From: Lujinxingia vulgaris | GTDB lineage: Bacteria > Myxococcota_A > Bradymonadia > Bradymonadales > Bradymonadaceae | Direction: 5' to 3' | DNA: 64,000 nucleotides | Assembly (NCBI RefSeq): GCF_007997015.1 | Contig: NZ_VOSM01000001.1 | Coordinates: 248,001 to 312,000, forward strand | Part shown: piece by piece, positions 8,791 to 16,913 of the stretch | Position numbering within the stretch: position 1 is the stretch's first letter | Layout: each line of letters starts with the position of its first letter | Made by a program: the position numbers and the translations under genes | Notes under the pieces: model-generated | The model's input: only the letters and a program-made list of their open reading frames with translations | The model's database searches: none | Told to the model about the DNA's origin: nothing

Positions 8791-10569
8791 TTACTCCTTC
8801 CGCCGGCATGAAGGCGAAGATCGCTGCTGGACCTGCGCGGCGCGCAGGGTGCAGGCCAGCGCGCGGGTGGGGGCGCAGTCGGGGGCGAGCTCCAGCACGC
8901 GCTGGGCCCGGTCGAGGGCGCGGGGAAGATCGCCGCGCTGGTGGGCCTGGTGGAGCTCGTCGCGCAGGGTGGTCAGGGCGGCGTTGCGGCTGAAGGGGGC
9001 GATGAGGGCGTCGCGATAATCGGCGCGTCGCTGAGGGCTGGCCAACGTGGCGTGAGCGAGGTCCAGACGGGCCAACAGGCGATCTTTGAGAGGATGGAGG
9101 TCTGGCGAGAACTCGGGGGTTAGGAGCTGCTCACGCAGGCTGAGGTAAGCCCGCTGGACAAGCGCGGAGTAGGCCGTCCAATGAAGATCGAGGAAGGCAA
9201 AGTGGTCATCGCTTTCAGCACGAGCTTCCAGGCGGCGCAGCACGTTGAGTTCGGGATCCTCAAAGGCTTCATCGCCGGAGGCGGCGCTGCGATAGGCGGG
9301 GGTGTGGGTGTGCAGAAGATCGAAGTGATGCAGCGCGAGCATCGCCGCGGCGATGGTGGGCTCGGGAAGTTCGAGGTTGCAGAGGTGCGTCGGGCGGCAG
9401 GGGCCGTCGAGCAGAGCCTGCACCACCGGGGTAACTTGCGGCGAGGCGGCAAGCTGCCGGCGCCCCAACCCGGAGCGCTCGCGGAGAAGAAAAGGCCCGG
9501 CGCCGAGCTGACACATCTGCTCGAGAAGTTCGTGCTCGGGCAACGCCTGCAGCGCCTTGAGCGTGCGCCCGAAAAGATGGGTGCCCAACTCCACGCGCGT
9601 CGACGGATCGAGGGTAGGGGTCTTCTCGAGCGCATAGAAGCTGGCTTTGCCGCGCCTCCAGCGCGAGCCGATCGGATCGAGCACGTAAAGGATCCGCGCG
9701 CGACGGGTCAGCGCCAGATGGCGCGCCGAGAGGAGCTTGAGCTCCAGCAGCGCCTGCTCCAGCGAGCAGGCCTGAGCCTCGGCGCGCGCTGTGGCCCGGG
9801 CGATCTGCTCGGCGTCGAGCTGGCCGCCGCGCAGCAGCAGGGTGGAGAGCGCAATGGACTCGGGATGGGGCACCTGCCAGACCTCCCAGACCGCGCGTTC
9901 GGCGATCAGAAAGGTTGTGGTGCGCTGTGCCTGAACCACCTGCAGGTAGCCCGGGGCGGGATCATCAAGGTGCGTGCGAAGGAGCTCGGTGAAGGGGCGC
10001 ACACTCAGATCCACACTGTAGCGAGGGGACTGCGTGGTGAGCACCGGCGGGGCTTCGGGCATCTTCACCACCGCCTCGTCGCCGCCGATGGCGCCCAGCA
10101 GGCGCCGGAGCTCCTCGCCGCGAAGTCGCGTAGCGAGGCCCGGGCGCTCCACTTCGAGAAGAAGCGCGCCCGGCTCGACACGGGCGCGCCGAACCTTCAA
10201 GGTGAGGGTGCCGCGCGCGCCGCAACCCCGGGCGCGAGGCCCGCGCAGCCGCAGACTCCCCGGGGTGCGCGCCTCACCGGGGGGCATGCGCACGCAGAGG
10301 CGACTCTCGGCGAGCACCCCGCGCCAGATGCGCTCGAAGCGGGCCAGGTTGTCGATGGCCACCTCCAACACCGCCGGGGTTGCCGCGCCGGGCAGCCAGC
10401 TTGCGTCGGGGAGCTCCTCGGGGGCTGCGGTGCGCACCCGAAGATCGCCGCCGAGGCGGTTGAGCTCCTCGGCGATCGCATCCTCCGGCAGGCTTGCCGT
10501 AAACTCCGCAATAACCTCTGAGAGCCGCTCGCTGAGCGCGCGGCGCACCTCTCGACCCTGGTGGCTCAT
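8791..10569 (-). CDS. Large regulatory protein with PilZ-like start and degenerate J-domain/TPR end
   Basis: I do not recognise a named family for this 592-residue soluble protein. Residues 1-170 are Arg/Leu-rich beta material resembling PilZ-type modules. The middle (about 190-430) resembles the DUF4388-like sensor region found in myxobacterial regulators, with RGGQLDAEQIARA and LLSARHLALTRRARIL. Near the C-terminus a helical stretch ending in ASPQRRADYRDAL looks like the end of a J-domain, but the HPD tripeptide is absent. A TPR-like helix pair follows (RGDLPRALDRAQRVLELAP). The start follows the conserved-looking MSHQGREVRRAL; earlier in-frame starts overlap the divergent hydrolase leader. 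Confidence 0.65.
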   Translation of the reverse strand: MSHQGREVRRALSERLSEVIAEFTASLPEDAIAEELNRLGGDLRVRTAAPEELPDASWLPGAATPAVLEVAIDNLARFERIWRGVLAESRLCVRMPPGEARTPGSLRLRGPRARGCGARGTLTLKVRRARVEPGALLLEVERPGLATRLRGEELRRLLGAIGGDEAVVKMPEAPPVLTTQSPRYSVDLSVRPFTELLRTHLDDPAPGYLQVVQAQRTTTFLIAERAVWEVWQVPHPESIALSTLLLRGGQLDAEQIARATARAEAQACSLEQALLELKLLSARHLALTRRARILYVLDPIGSRWRRGKASFYALEKTPTLDPSTRVELGTHLFGRTLKALQALPEHELLEQMCQLGAGPFLLRERSGLGRRQLAASPQVTPVVQALLDGPCRPTHLCNLELPEPTIAAAMLALHHFDLLHTHTPAYRSAASGDEAFEDPELNVLRRLEARAESDDHFAFLDLHWTAYSALVQRAYLSLREQLLTPEFSPDLHPLKDRLLARLDLAHATLASPQRRADYRDALIAPFSRNAALTTLRDELHQAHQRGDLPRALDRAQRVLELAPDCAPTRALACTLRAAQVQQRSSPSCRRKE

Positions 10570-10743
10570 GCCTTCCCCCGTGTTGGGCGCGCCCGGGCGC
10601 CCCTTCCCCCCTGTTGCCTCACCGATGCCTCTGAAGTTAAGGCGCAGAGCGGCACAAGCCAGCGTCCTCAAAAGATTGCTTTCGCCCCGCAGGCGTGCAC
10701 AATACCCGCCCAACGTTTACCGCAGCACCTGGCAGGCAGCACT

Positions 10744-11874
10744 ATGGCTCATCACCACGTTTATCTGGTCGCAGGTTTCTTCGGGTTCTCCAACCTGGGC
10801 GGAATTACCTACTTTCACCACGTGCGCGAGGCCCTGCAGACGGCCTTTGAGCGGGCGGGCCACAGCGTGGAAGTCCACAGCATACCCACATTGCCCACCG
10901 GGTCGATCAGGCGGCGGGCGGCGGTGTTGGCCGAAGTGATCGCCCGGAGCGCCGGGGAGCGCGGCCCGATTCACCTTGTCGGCCATTCCACCGGCGGGCT
11001 CGACACTCGCCTGCTGGTCACCCCCGGCGTCTCATTGCCCGCCGGAGAGGGCATCGACGTGGAAGTCCTGGCCCGCCGGGTGCGCTCGGTGACCACCGTG
11101 GCCAGCCCGCACCTGGGCACGCCGATGGCCTCGTTTTTCAACAACTTCTTTGGCGAGAACATCCTTCGCGCCATCTCGCTGGGCACGATCTACACGCTGC
11201 GTTTCGGGAGGTTGCCGCTGCGCGCGTTGATCGAGCTCGCCGGCATCGTCACCCGCCTCGACCGCCTGGTAGGGCTCGATAACACGATCCTCGACCAGTT
11301 CTACCACGAGCTCTTTAAGGATTTTGACGCCGAGCGACGCGATGAGATCAGCGCCTTCCTCGACGAGATCCGGGTGGATCGCTCGGTCGTCGGGCAGCTG
11401 ACTCCCGGTGCGATCGATCTTTTTAACGCGTCGACCGGCGATCGCCGCTCGGTGCGCTACGGCTCGGTGGTCACCCGGGCGCCGGGCTTCTCGCCAAAAA
11501 CGACTTTGCGCCTGGGCGTGGATGCCTACGCCCATGCCTCGCATGTGCTCTTTCGGGCGCTGCAGATTATCACCGCCCGCAGCGGCGACTACCCTCCCTT
11601 AAAACCCGACCAGCGCCAGGTGCTCCTGGAGGCCTACGGGAGCCTGCCCGGGCGGCGCGAGAGCGACGGCGTGGTGCCCACCCTCTCGCAGGTCTGGGGC
11701 GAGGTGATTCACGCCACGGTGGCCGACCACCTCGATGTGTGCGGACATTTTAATGATGCCCACCACACCCCGCCCCACGTCGACTGGTTTATCTCCGGCT
11801 CGGCGTTCACGCGCGATCGCTTCGACCGCCTCTGGGACGACGTCGCGGCCTTCCAGCTCGCCAGCCTGCGCTGA
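10744..11874 (+). CDS. Alpha/beta hydrolase, lipase-like
   Basis: This 376-residue protein opens with a lipase-like strand-loop (HHVYLVAGFFGFSNLGG), continues with VHSIPTLPTGS, and carries the nucleophile elbow HLVGHSTGG, with the serine at about residue 83. A segment HPHLGTPMA-like (VASPHLGTPMASFFNN) is typical of triacylglycerol lipases and esterases, and VVPTLSQVWGE plus the later His-rich DHLDVCGHFND region could supply the acid and base of the triad. No signal peptide is visible, so it is predicted to be cytoplasmic. It is divergent from the regulator at 8791-10569. The substrate is not inferable. Confidence 0.8.
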   Translation: MAHHHVYLVAGFFGFSNLGGITYFHHVREALQTAFERAGHSVEVHSIPTLPTGSIRRRAAVLAEVIARSAGERGPIHLVGHSTGGLDTRLLVTPGVSLPAGEGIDVEVLARRVRSVTTVASPHLGTPMASFFNNFFGENILRAISLGTIYTLRFGRLPLRALIELAGIVTRLDRLVGLDNTILDQFYHELFKDFDAERRDEISAFLDEIRVDRSVVGQLTPGAIDLFNASTGDRRSVRYGSVVTRAPGFSPKTTLRLGVDAYAHASHVLFRALQIITARSGDYPPLKPDQRQVLLEAYGSLPGRRESDGVVPTLSQVWGEVIHATVADHLDVCGHFNDAHHTPPHVDWFISGSAFTRDRFDRLWDDVAAFQLASLR

Positions 11875-12026
11875 CCCTTCTCGGTGGCTCCCGCACAGGG
11901 CGGCGCACAGCGGCTTGCATTGAACCGCCCCGGGCCGCTAGGTTATCGCGGTTGAACGTACCCTGCCAGCGCCAACCTCTGGCAGGCGCTCAGGCTGGCC
12001 CCAACGAAGTGAACCGGAAGGTAGAG

Positions 12027-13907
12027 ATGAATCGCATTCAATCGCTAGTTGCCATGGCTCTGATGAGCCTCGTTATCGGCGCGTGTGGGGGCAATGATTT
12101 TAGCTCCGACGCTGTGCCCGAGCTGACCATTGACCTGACCGAAGCCCAGATCCTGCTCGACGCGGTCGGACCTTCGGATAACACCCAGACCATCGCCACG
12201 CCGATCACGCTTCGCAACTCCAGCGAGGGCGATCTTCGGGTGACCAAGATCGAGTGGGTCGCGCGCCCCGAGCGCCTGCAAGGCTACTTCAATGGCCCCA
12301 TCAGTGAGGCCAATGAGGGGACCTCGTGCAGCGCCGACGCCGACTGCGGCACCGGCGGCGTCTGCCTTCGCAGCCAGATCTGCCGCGACGCGGGCTTCAA
12401 GCCCATGCCCATTGAGGTTGGCAATCGCGAAGATCTGAACTTCCTGCTGCTGCGCGGCGACACCGTCACCTGCCCGACCCCGGGCGCCGATGTGCCCGCC
12501 GCAATCCAGGATAGCTACTGCGGCGAGCTGCGCATTGAGACCAACGCGTCGAATAACGCCGGCATCGTCGAAGATGGTGCGGCCACCATTTACTTCATCA
12601 CCTCCGGCGGCAGCGGTGAGATGGCGCTGCAGCCCGGGCTGATCCAGTTCACCAACGCCACCGCCGGCGTCTCGCAGAGCGCGCAGTTCACCATCGAGAA
12701 CCGCGCCGGCTCGCCGCTCTACATTGAGCGCGGCGACTTCGGTGAGAACGCGCAGGTCTTCGAGATCACGCCTTCGGTCTTCGGACGCGAGATCGCTGGC
12801 AACAGCACCGAGACCTTCACGCTGACCTACGCCCCCTCGGTGGAGGCGGAGCTGGACTTCTCAACCACGTTGGAGTTCGCCAGCAGCTCGGTGACGAGCT
12901 CCTCCTCGGCGATCACCATTGAGGTGACCCAGGGCGTAGGCGATGCACCGCTGATCGAGGTTGATCCGCTGCAGCTCTCCTTCGCCGACGCGAGCTCGAA
13001 GACGCTGACGGTGCGTAACTACGGTGGCGCCACCCTGGCGTTGAGCCAGATGCGCATCGTTCCCAGCGAGGCCGCGGCCTTCTACCGCATCATGGTCGAC
13101 GAGGTGAACCTGCTCGAAGAGTACACCACCCAGCGCATCCCGCGCATGAGCGACGATGTGCCCAGCGAGCTTGAGCTGACCGTGGAGTACGACGCCACCG
13201 CCGAAGGTTCTTCAGTCGGCACGCTGGAGATTCGCCATAATGACTCGGGCTCCGGCAATATCACCAACGTCTCGCTTCTGGGCGACGCCACCGAGGTTGC
13301 CGTCGGCGATCTCTACCCGCAGACCTTAGCGCTGCGCTCGGACGGCCCGGCCGTGGAGCGTGAGGTTGCCATCTACAACAACGGCAACGACGACCTGGTG
13401 ATCACCGGCGTGAATCCGCAAGCGGTGGGAACCACCACCAATCTCGACCTCTTCCGCTTTGAAGGCTTTGAGGCCACGGTGCCTCCCGGTGGCGTGCATA
13501 CCGCCAAAGTCTTCTTCGACGGGGAAGATCAGTTCAATCACGGCGTTACTGCTGCGATCGAGTCCAACCACGCCGGCCAGGCGCAGTCGATGACCCTGCT
13601 TATCAACGCCCAGGTCATCAGCGCCTCGCCGATGGACCTGAGCGTGGAGCCCTCCTTCTCCAATGAGGCGGTGGTGGGGCAGTCGACCACCCTGACGCTT
13701 CGTGACGCCGCCGATGCTGCGCTGCTCAACAACGCTCGCTGGTACATCCTGGAGCGCCCTGAGGGCAGCACGCTTCTGACGCGCGGCTTTGGTGAGAGCC
13801 TCACCTTTGAGCCCGACGCCGCCGGCACCTACCGCTTCGGCGTTCTGGCCAACGACTCGACCAACCGCGAAGAGCAGGTGGTCTTTGAGTTTGAAGCCGT
13901 CAACTAA
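12027..13907 (+). CDS. Large surface lipoprotein with Ig-like (choice-of-anchor/ASPM-SPD2-Hydin-type) repeats
   Basis: The 626-residue product begins with a lipoprotein signal, MNRIQSLVAMALMSLVIGAC, so Cys20 should be lipidated and the protein sent to the outer membrane. A CSADADCGTGGVCL Cys cluster (about residues 95-120) is followed by three or more beta-sandwich repeats with phrases such as IQFTNATAGVSQSAQFTIEN and LTVRNYGGATLALSQM, the pattern of ASPM/SPD-2/Hydin-like domains. Its final 90 residues resemble a PKD-like fold. GGAAGGTAGAG precedes the ATG. It is probably a structural or adhesive envelope protein; no enzymatic motif is visible. Confidence 0.8.
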   Translation: MNRIQSLVAMALMSLVIGACGGNDFSSDAVPELTIDLTEAQILLDAVGPSDNTQTIATPITLRNSSEGDLRVTKIEWVARPERLQGYFNGPISEANEGTSCSADADCGTGGVCLRSQICRDAGFKPMPIEVGNREDLNFLLLRGDTVTCPTPGADVPAAIQDSYCGELRIETNASNNAGIVEDGAATIYFITSGGSGEMALQPGLIQFTNATAGVSQSAQFTIENRAGSPLYIERGDFGENAQVFEITPSVFGREIAGNSTETFTLTYAPSVEAELDFSTTLEFASSSVTSSSSAITIEVTQGVGDAPLIEVDPLQLSFADASSKTLTVRNYGGATLALSQMRIVPSEAAAFYRIMVDEVNLLEEYTTQRIPRMSDDVPSELELTVEYDATAEGSSVGTLEIRHNDSGSGNITNVSLLGDATEVAVGDLYPQTLALRSDGPAVEREVAIYNNGNDDLVITGVNPQAVGTTTNLDLFRFEGFEATVPPGGVHTAKVFFDGEDQFNHGVTAAIESNHAGQAQSMTLLINAQVISASPMDLSVEPSFSNEAVVGQSTTLTLRDAADAALLNNARWYILERPEGSTLLTRGFGESLTFEPDAAGTYRFGVLANDSTNREEQVVFEFEAVN

Positions 13908-13968
13908 GGCTCAAAAGGATCGCTTCTGAGCTGAAGCATCACACCCAGGCCCACCCGGTGGTCAACGC

Positions 13969-13997
13969 TTGACACCGTAGGTGGGCCTACTTATATT
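13969..13997 (+). promoter_or_regulatory. Strong sigma70-type promoter
   Basis: TTGACA (13969-13974), exactly 17 bases, then TATATT (13992-13997). This is the best consensus promoter I found in the window. It points at the orphan restriction-domain gene, leaving an untranslated leader of roughly 165 bases to the ATG at 14169. Confidence 0.75.
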
Positions 13998-14168
13998 CCG
14001 CCCCCGGTCCAGATCTGCGTAAAAACAGGGTCGACCCAGAACACCCGCAAAACTTGCAGCGGGACAACATACATTGCACACGACAGACGTGGTTTCGCAC
14101 ACGCATCCGGGCGTCGCTTTTTGATGGATGATGAAGAGCGCCGCGCGAGCATCAGGGAGAAAAGCCTC

Positions 14169-14846
14169 ATGGCCGAAGTGTTTCAGAACGTCAATAACTT
14201 CTTTGTCGACGAGCGACTGCAGCAGATGCCGACCTTCCCGGAGTGGGAGAACGAGGCGATTGAGCAGTCCCTTCGTGAGATCGAGGAGCTCCTCGAGAAG
14301 CGCCAGGCGCAGCTCGAAGAGAGCCCCGGTGAGCTGGAGACCCAGTACTACTGGATGAGCTACGTGTTGCGCGCGCTGGGCTACTGCGCGTCGGTGGCCG
14401 AGCCTCCCCCCCAGGGTGTTGACGCTGAGGACGTGCGCCCTGACTTCACGCTCTTCTACTCGGCGGAAGATTTCCGCCGTGTGGTGGGCATGCGCGGCGA
14501 GCGTGAATTCTTCGCCAACGCGCTGGGCGTGGTCCGCACGCTGAGCTGGGGCTCCTCGCTCGATGAGTACGAGTCGGAAGACGGCACCTACAGCCCGGCC
14601 TTCGATGTGGACCGCCACCTGCGGAATACCGGCACCAACTGGGGCATTCTCACCAACGGAAAGGTCTGGCGTCTTTACCACCGCGACTCCTCCGGTCTGC
14701 TCAACACCTACTTTGAGTTCGACCTGATGGGCGCGCTGGAGTCCAACGACCTCGACGCCTTCCGCACCTTCTGGCTGGTGTTCTCGCCGGAAGGGCTGGG
14801 CGGCTCGGAGGTTGGTGGCGCGATCGTGCAGCGTCTCCTCAACTGA
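14169..14846 (+). CDS. Stand-alone restriction-enzyme N-terminal domain, nuclease site apparently lost
   Basis: This 225-residue protein matches, by eye, only the N-terminal region of large Eco57I/PglX-like restriction-modification enzymes. The clearest shared block is TGTNWGILTNGKVWRLYHRD (residues 154-173) followed by YFEFDL and FRTFWLVFSPE. In that domain a PD-(D/E)xK nuclease site is expected: the first Asp is kept (PDF, D92), but the usual V-E-A-K-x-W is V122-R123-T124-L125-S126-W127, so the Glu and Lys are replaced. No methylase or specificity gene lies nearby. I prefer the ATG at 14169, which follows AGGGAGA; in-frame ATGs at 14121 and 14124 lack a ribosome site. It precedes rpsU by 111 bases. 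Confidence 0.7.
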   Translation: MAEVFQNVNNFFVDERLQQMPTFPEWENEAIEQSLREIEELLEKRQAQLEESPGELETQYYWMSYVLRALGYCASVAEPPPQGVDAEDVRPDFTLFYSAEDFRRVVGMRGEREFFANALGVVRTLSWGSSLDEYESEDGTYSPAFDVDRHLRNTGTNWGILTNGKVWRLYHRDSSGLLNTYFEFDLMGALESNDLDAFRTFWLVFSPEGLGGSEVGGAIVQRLLN

Positions 14847-14869
14847 TTCTGAGTCTTTGATACCTATGT

Positions 14870-14902
14870 CGCGCGACGCTCCGCTTAAAGCGGGGCGCGC
14901 GT
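14870..14902. terminator. Stem-loop between the restriction-domain gene and rpsU
   Basis: A GC-rich stem of about 13 bp with one bulged A closes on a TTAAA loop, and CAACCTTTTT follows shortly after. It could terminate part of the transcription or protect the rpsU message. Confidence 0.45.
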
Positions 14903-14957
14903 AGCAACCTTTTTGCCGGCGTGAGACCACCCGGCACCCCACCGGAGGATTTTGAAC

Positions 14958-15182
14958 ATGGCCCGACGAGACGATAAGCTCGGCCCCCTCGAAGTTGAAG
15001 TTCGCGACAACAACGTCAACCGCGCGATCAACCGCCTCAAGCGTGAGATCGGTCGTGAAGGCGTCAGCCGTGAGCTTAAGCGCCGCCGCTTCTACGAGAA
15101 GCCCAGCGTCGCCAAGCGCCGCAAGCAGCGCGAAGCGGAGCGCCGCCGCCGTAAGGAAGAGCGTCGCCGCGAGAACCGCTAA
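14958..15182 (+). CDS. rpsU: Small ribosomal subunit protein bS21
   Basis: The 74-residue product is very basic and carries the bS21 pattern: PLEVEVRDNNVNRAINRLKR near the start, then VSRELKRRRFYEKPS and a Lys/Arg-rich tail (KRRKQREAERRRRKEERR). It sits on the 30S platform near the anti-Shine-Dalgarno sequence and helps start translation. A strong GGAGGA lies seven to nine bases before the ATG; a TTG two codons upstream is less likely. The usual dnaG and rpoD partners are absent, and a restriction-domain gene is the upstream neighbour. Confidence 0.95.
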   Translation: MARRDDKLGPLEVEVRDNNVNRAINRLKREIGREGVSRELKRRRFYEKPSVAKRRKQREAERRRRKEERRRENR

Positions 15183-15208
15183 GGTTTTTGAGGGGCGCTA
15201 AGCCCTGA

Positions 15209-15251
15209 GAAAAAAGCCCCGACACGCATCAGGCGTGTCGGGGCTTTTTTT
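15209..15251 (+). terminator. Rho-independent terminator of rpsU
   Basis: A-rich left arm, stem GCCCCGACACGC, loop ATCAG, stem GCGTGTCGGGGC, then seven Ts. It is also usable from the other side because of the A tract. Confidence 0.93.
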
Positions 15252-15291
15252 GTCGGGCGAGACGGCGATTGGGGCATGTGACTGGCGAGCG

Positions 15292-16806
15292 TCAGCTCAG
15301 CAGGAAGATCACAAAAAGAACCAGCGCCACGACGCAGAGCAGGGCGACGATGATGTTCAGGGGAGTCAGCCAGGTCGGCTTTGAGGTGCGGGAGGTCGTC
15401 GGGGCGCTCAGGCCCGGAGCGGGGGGCTGCGGGCCGGCCTGAGCGGGCTGGAGGTCGACGGAGGGGCCAAAGCCGCGGCTGGCCGGCTGGGGAGGCGCGG
15501 TGGGGTAGGTCGGGCGTTGTGCCTGGGCCACAGGCCTGGCCGGGGAAGGGGCGGGCGTGGGTTGGGAGCCTGCATTGGCGCCGGCGGTCGCATCGGGGCC
15601 GAAGGGGCCCTCACCGCGCTCCTTCATCTGGCGCAGTGTTTCCAGGGGGTTCTCCATCATCTCGGTGGCGTCGGCGTCGCTCTCCAGACGCTCAAAGAGT
15701 GGGAGCATGTCGGTGTTGGTGTCGGGCTCATCGTCCAGAGCCATCTCCTGGGTGGCGTCCGCCCCGAAGTCGGGGTTCTGGCGGTACTGCTCGAGCATTC
15801 CGGCCGGAAGCGCCTCCATGACCATGGTGGCGGCCTCGTCCTGCGCCTCCGGGCCAACGGCGCTCATCTCCTGGGTGCGCTCGGCAGCCAGCTCGGTGGT
15901 GGCGTCGACGTTGATGGCCTGGCTGCGAATGGTGGCCGGCTCCCGAGGAGGCGGCATCACCTGGTCGAGCGCGCGCAGCATCGCCTCGGCGCTGGCGTAG
16001 CGCTGGTCCACATCTTTGGCCAGCGCGCGTGAGAGCCAGGGCCAGAGAGGATGGCGTGCCAGAACCTCCGGGGCGGGGAGGGGCGTGGGGGCGATCTGGA
16101 TGCGCGCGCGCTCCAGGGGCGTGGCCCCCTGGACCAGTGGCGAGCCGATGATCGTCTCGGCCAGGGTCAGCCCCAGCGAATAGAGATCACTGGCCGGGAC
16201 CGGCGCCTTGCCCAGCAAGAGCTCCGGGGGCATGTAGGTGGGGCTTCCCAGCGTCATGCCTGCCGAGGTCAGATCGTGGTTGCCGAGCATGGTCTTGGCG
16301 ATGCCGAAGTCGAGGACTTTGACGAAGTCTCGCTCTCCCTCGAAGTCGCAGAGCATGATGTTGGCCGGCTTTAAGTCGCGGTGCACGATGTCGAGTGCGT
16401 GCGCCGCGCTCAGCGCCCGAAGCACCCCGCGAGCCACCCGCGCGACCAGCGCCGGCTCAAAGGTGCCGCAGCGCACGATGCGCTCGGAGAGCGTCTCGCC
16501 ACTGAGCAGCTCCATGGCGATGTAGAGCGCGCCGCACTGCGGGCAGCGCCCGTGCTCGTACTGACGAATGGAGTGGGGGTGTTGCAGTGCGCTGGCCATG
16601 ATCGCTTCGCGCTCAAAGCGTTGCTCCAGCTGTTGCTGATCGAGCTGATTGCCGGCGGCGTGCAAGATTTTGATGGCCAGCTCGCGAGGCTCCCGAAGAT
16701 CGTGGGCCCGGAAGATGATGCCAAAACCCCCGCTGCCGATCTCTTCGAGCAGCTGGTAGCGCTGCGCGAGGGTATCTCCGACCTGTGGTGCCTCTTCGAC
16801 CCGCAT
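15292..16806 (-). CDS. Ser/Thr protein kinase with C-terminal transmembrane anchor
   Basis: This 504-residue Hanks-type kinase has its catalytic domain at about residues 15-285: glycine loop IGSGGFGIIFRA, ATP lysine K46 (LAIK), catalytic HRDLKPAN (D144) and DFG starting at D166. An unusual CPQC pair (residues 88-91) sits in the N-lobe just before YIAMELLSG and might bind metal or sense redox. A long Gln/Pro/Ala-rich linker with repeated ATQEM/ATEMM-like Thr motifs, possible autophosphorylation sites, leads to one C-terminal helix near residues 480-502. I chose MRVEEAPQ because GGGAG precedes it by five bases; the frame is open 20 codons more. Confidence 0.92.
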   Translation of the reverse strand: MRVEEAPQVGDTLAQRYQLLEEIGSGGFGIIFRAHDLREPRELAIKILHAAGNQLDQQQLEQRFEREAIMASALQHPHSIRQYEHGRCPQCGALYIAMELLSGETLSERIVRCGTFEPALVARVARGVLRALSAAHALDIVHRDLKPANIMLCDFEGERDFVKVLDFGIAKTMLGNHDLTSAGMTLGSPTYMPPELLLGKAPVPASDLYSLGLTLAETIIGSPLVQGATPLERARIQIAPTPLPAPEVLARHPLWPWLSRALAKDVDQRYASAEAMLRALDQVMPPPREPATIRSQAINVDATTELAAERTQEMSAVGPEAQDEAATMVMEALPAGMLEQYRQNPDFGADATQEMALDDEPDTNTDMLPLFERLESDADATEMMENPLETLRQMKERGEGPFGPDATAGANAGSQPTPAPSPARPVAQAQRPTYPTAPPQPASRGFGPSVDLQPAQAGPQPPAPGLSAPTTSRTSKPTWLTPLNIIVALLCVVALVLFVIFLLS

Positions 16807-16913
16807 CGTAGCTCCCGTAGGTTGCCTACACACAAAGTCGGTGCATCCGGAGCCGACCCCCGGCACCGGTCAGACAAGGGCCGCCCCCCACAGTCAGGGG
16901 GCGGCTGAAAGGC

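Noticed and set aside
9181-10521. 446-codon plus-strand frame opposite the PilZ/J-like gene
   Set aside because: No ribosome site or domain; the product is Gly/Arg/Ala-rich as expected from the reverse of a GC-rich gene.
13962-14942. Long minus-strand reading frame opposite the restriction-domain gene
   Set aside because: Its product has no recognisable domain or ribosome site and mirrors the codon bias of the real gene on the plus strand, which has a promoter and a family match.
14169-15182. A complete restriction-modification or BREX-type defence island
   Set aside because: Only one degenerate N-domain is present; no methylase, helicase, specificity or toxin-antitoxin gene lies on either side.
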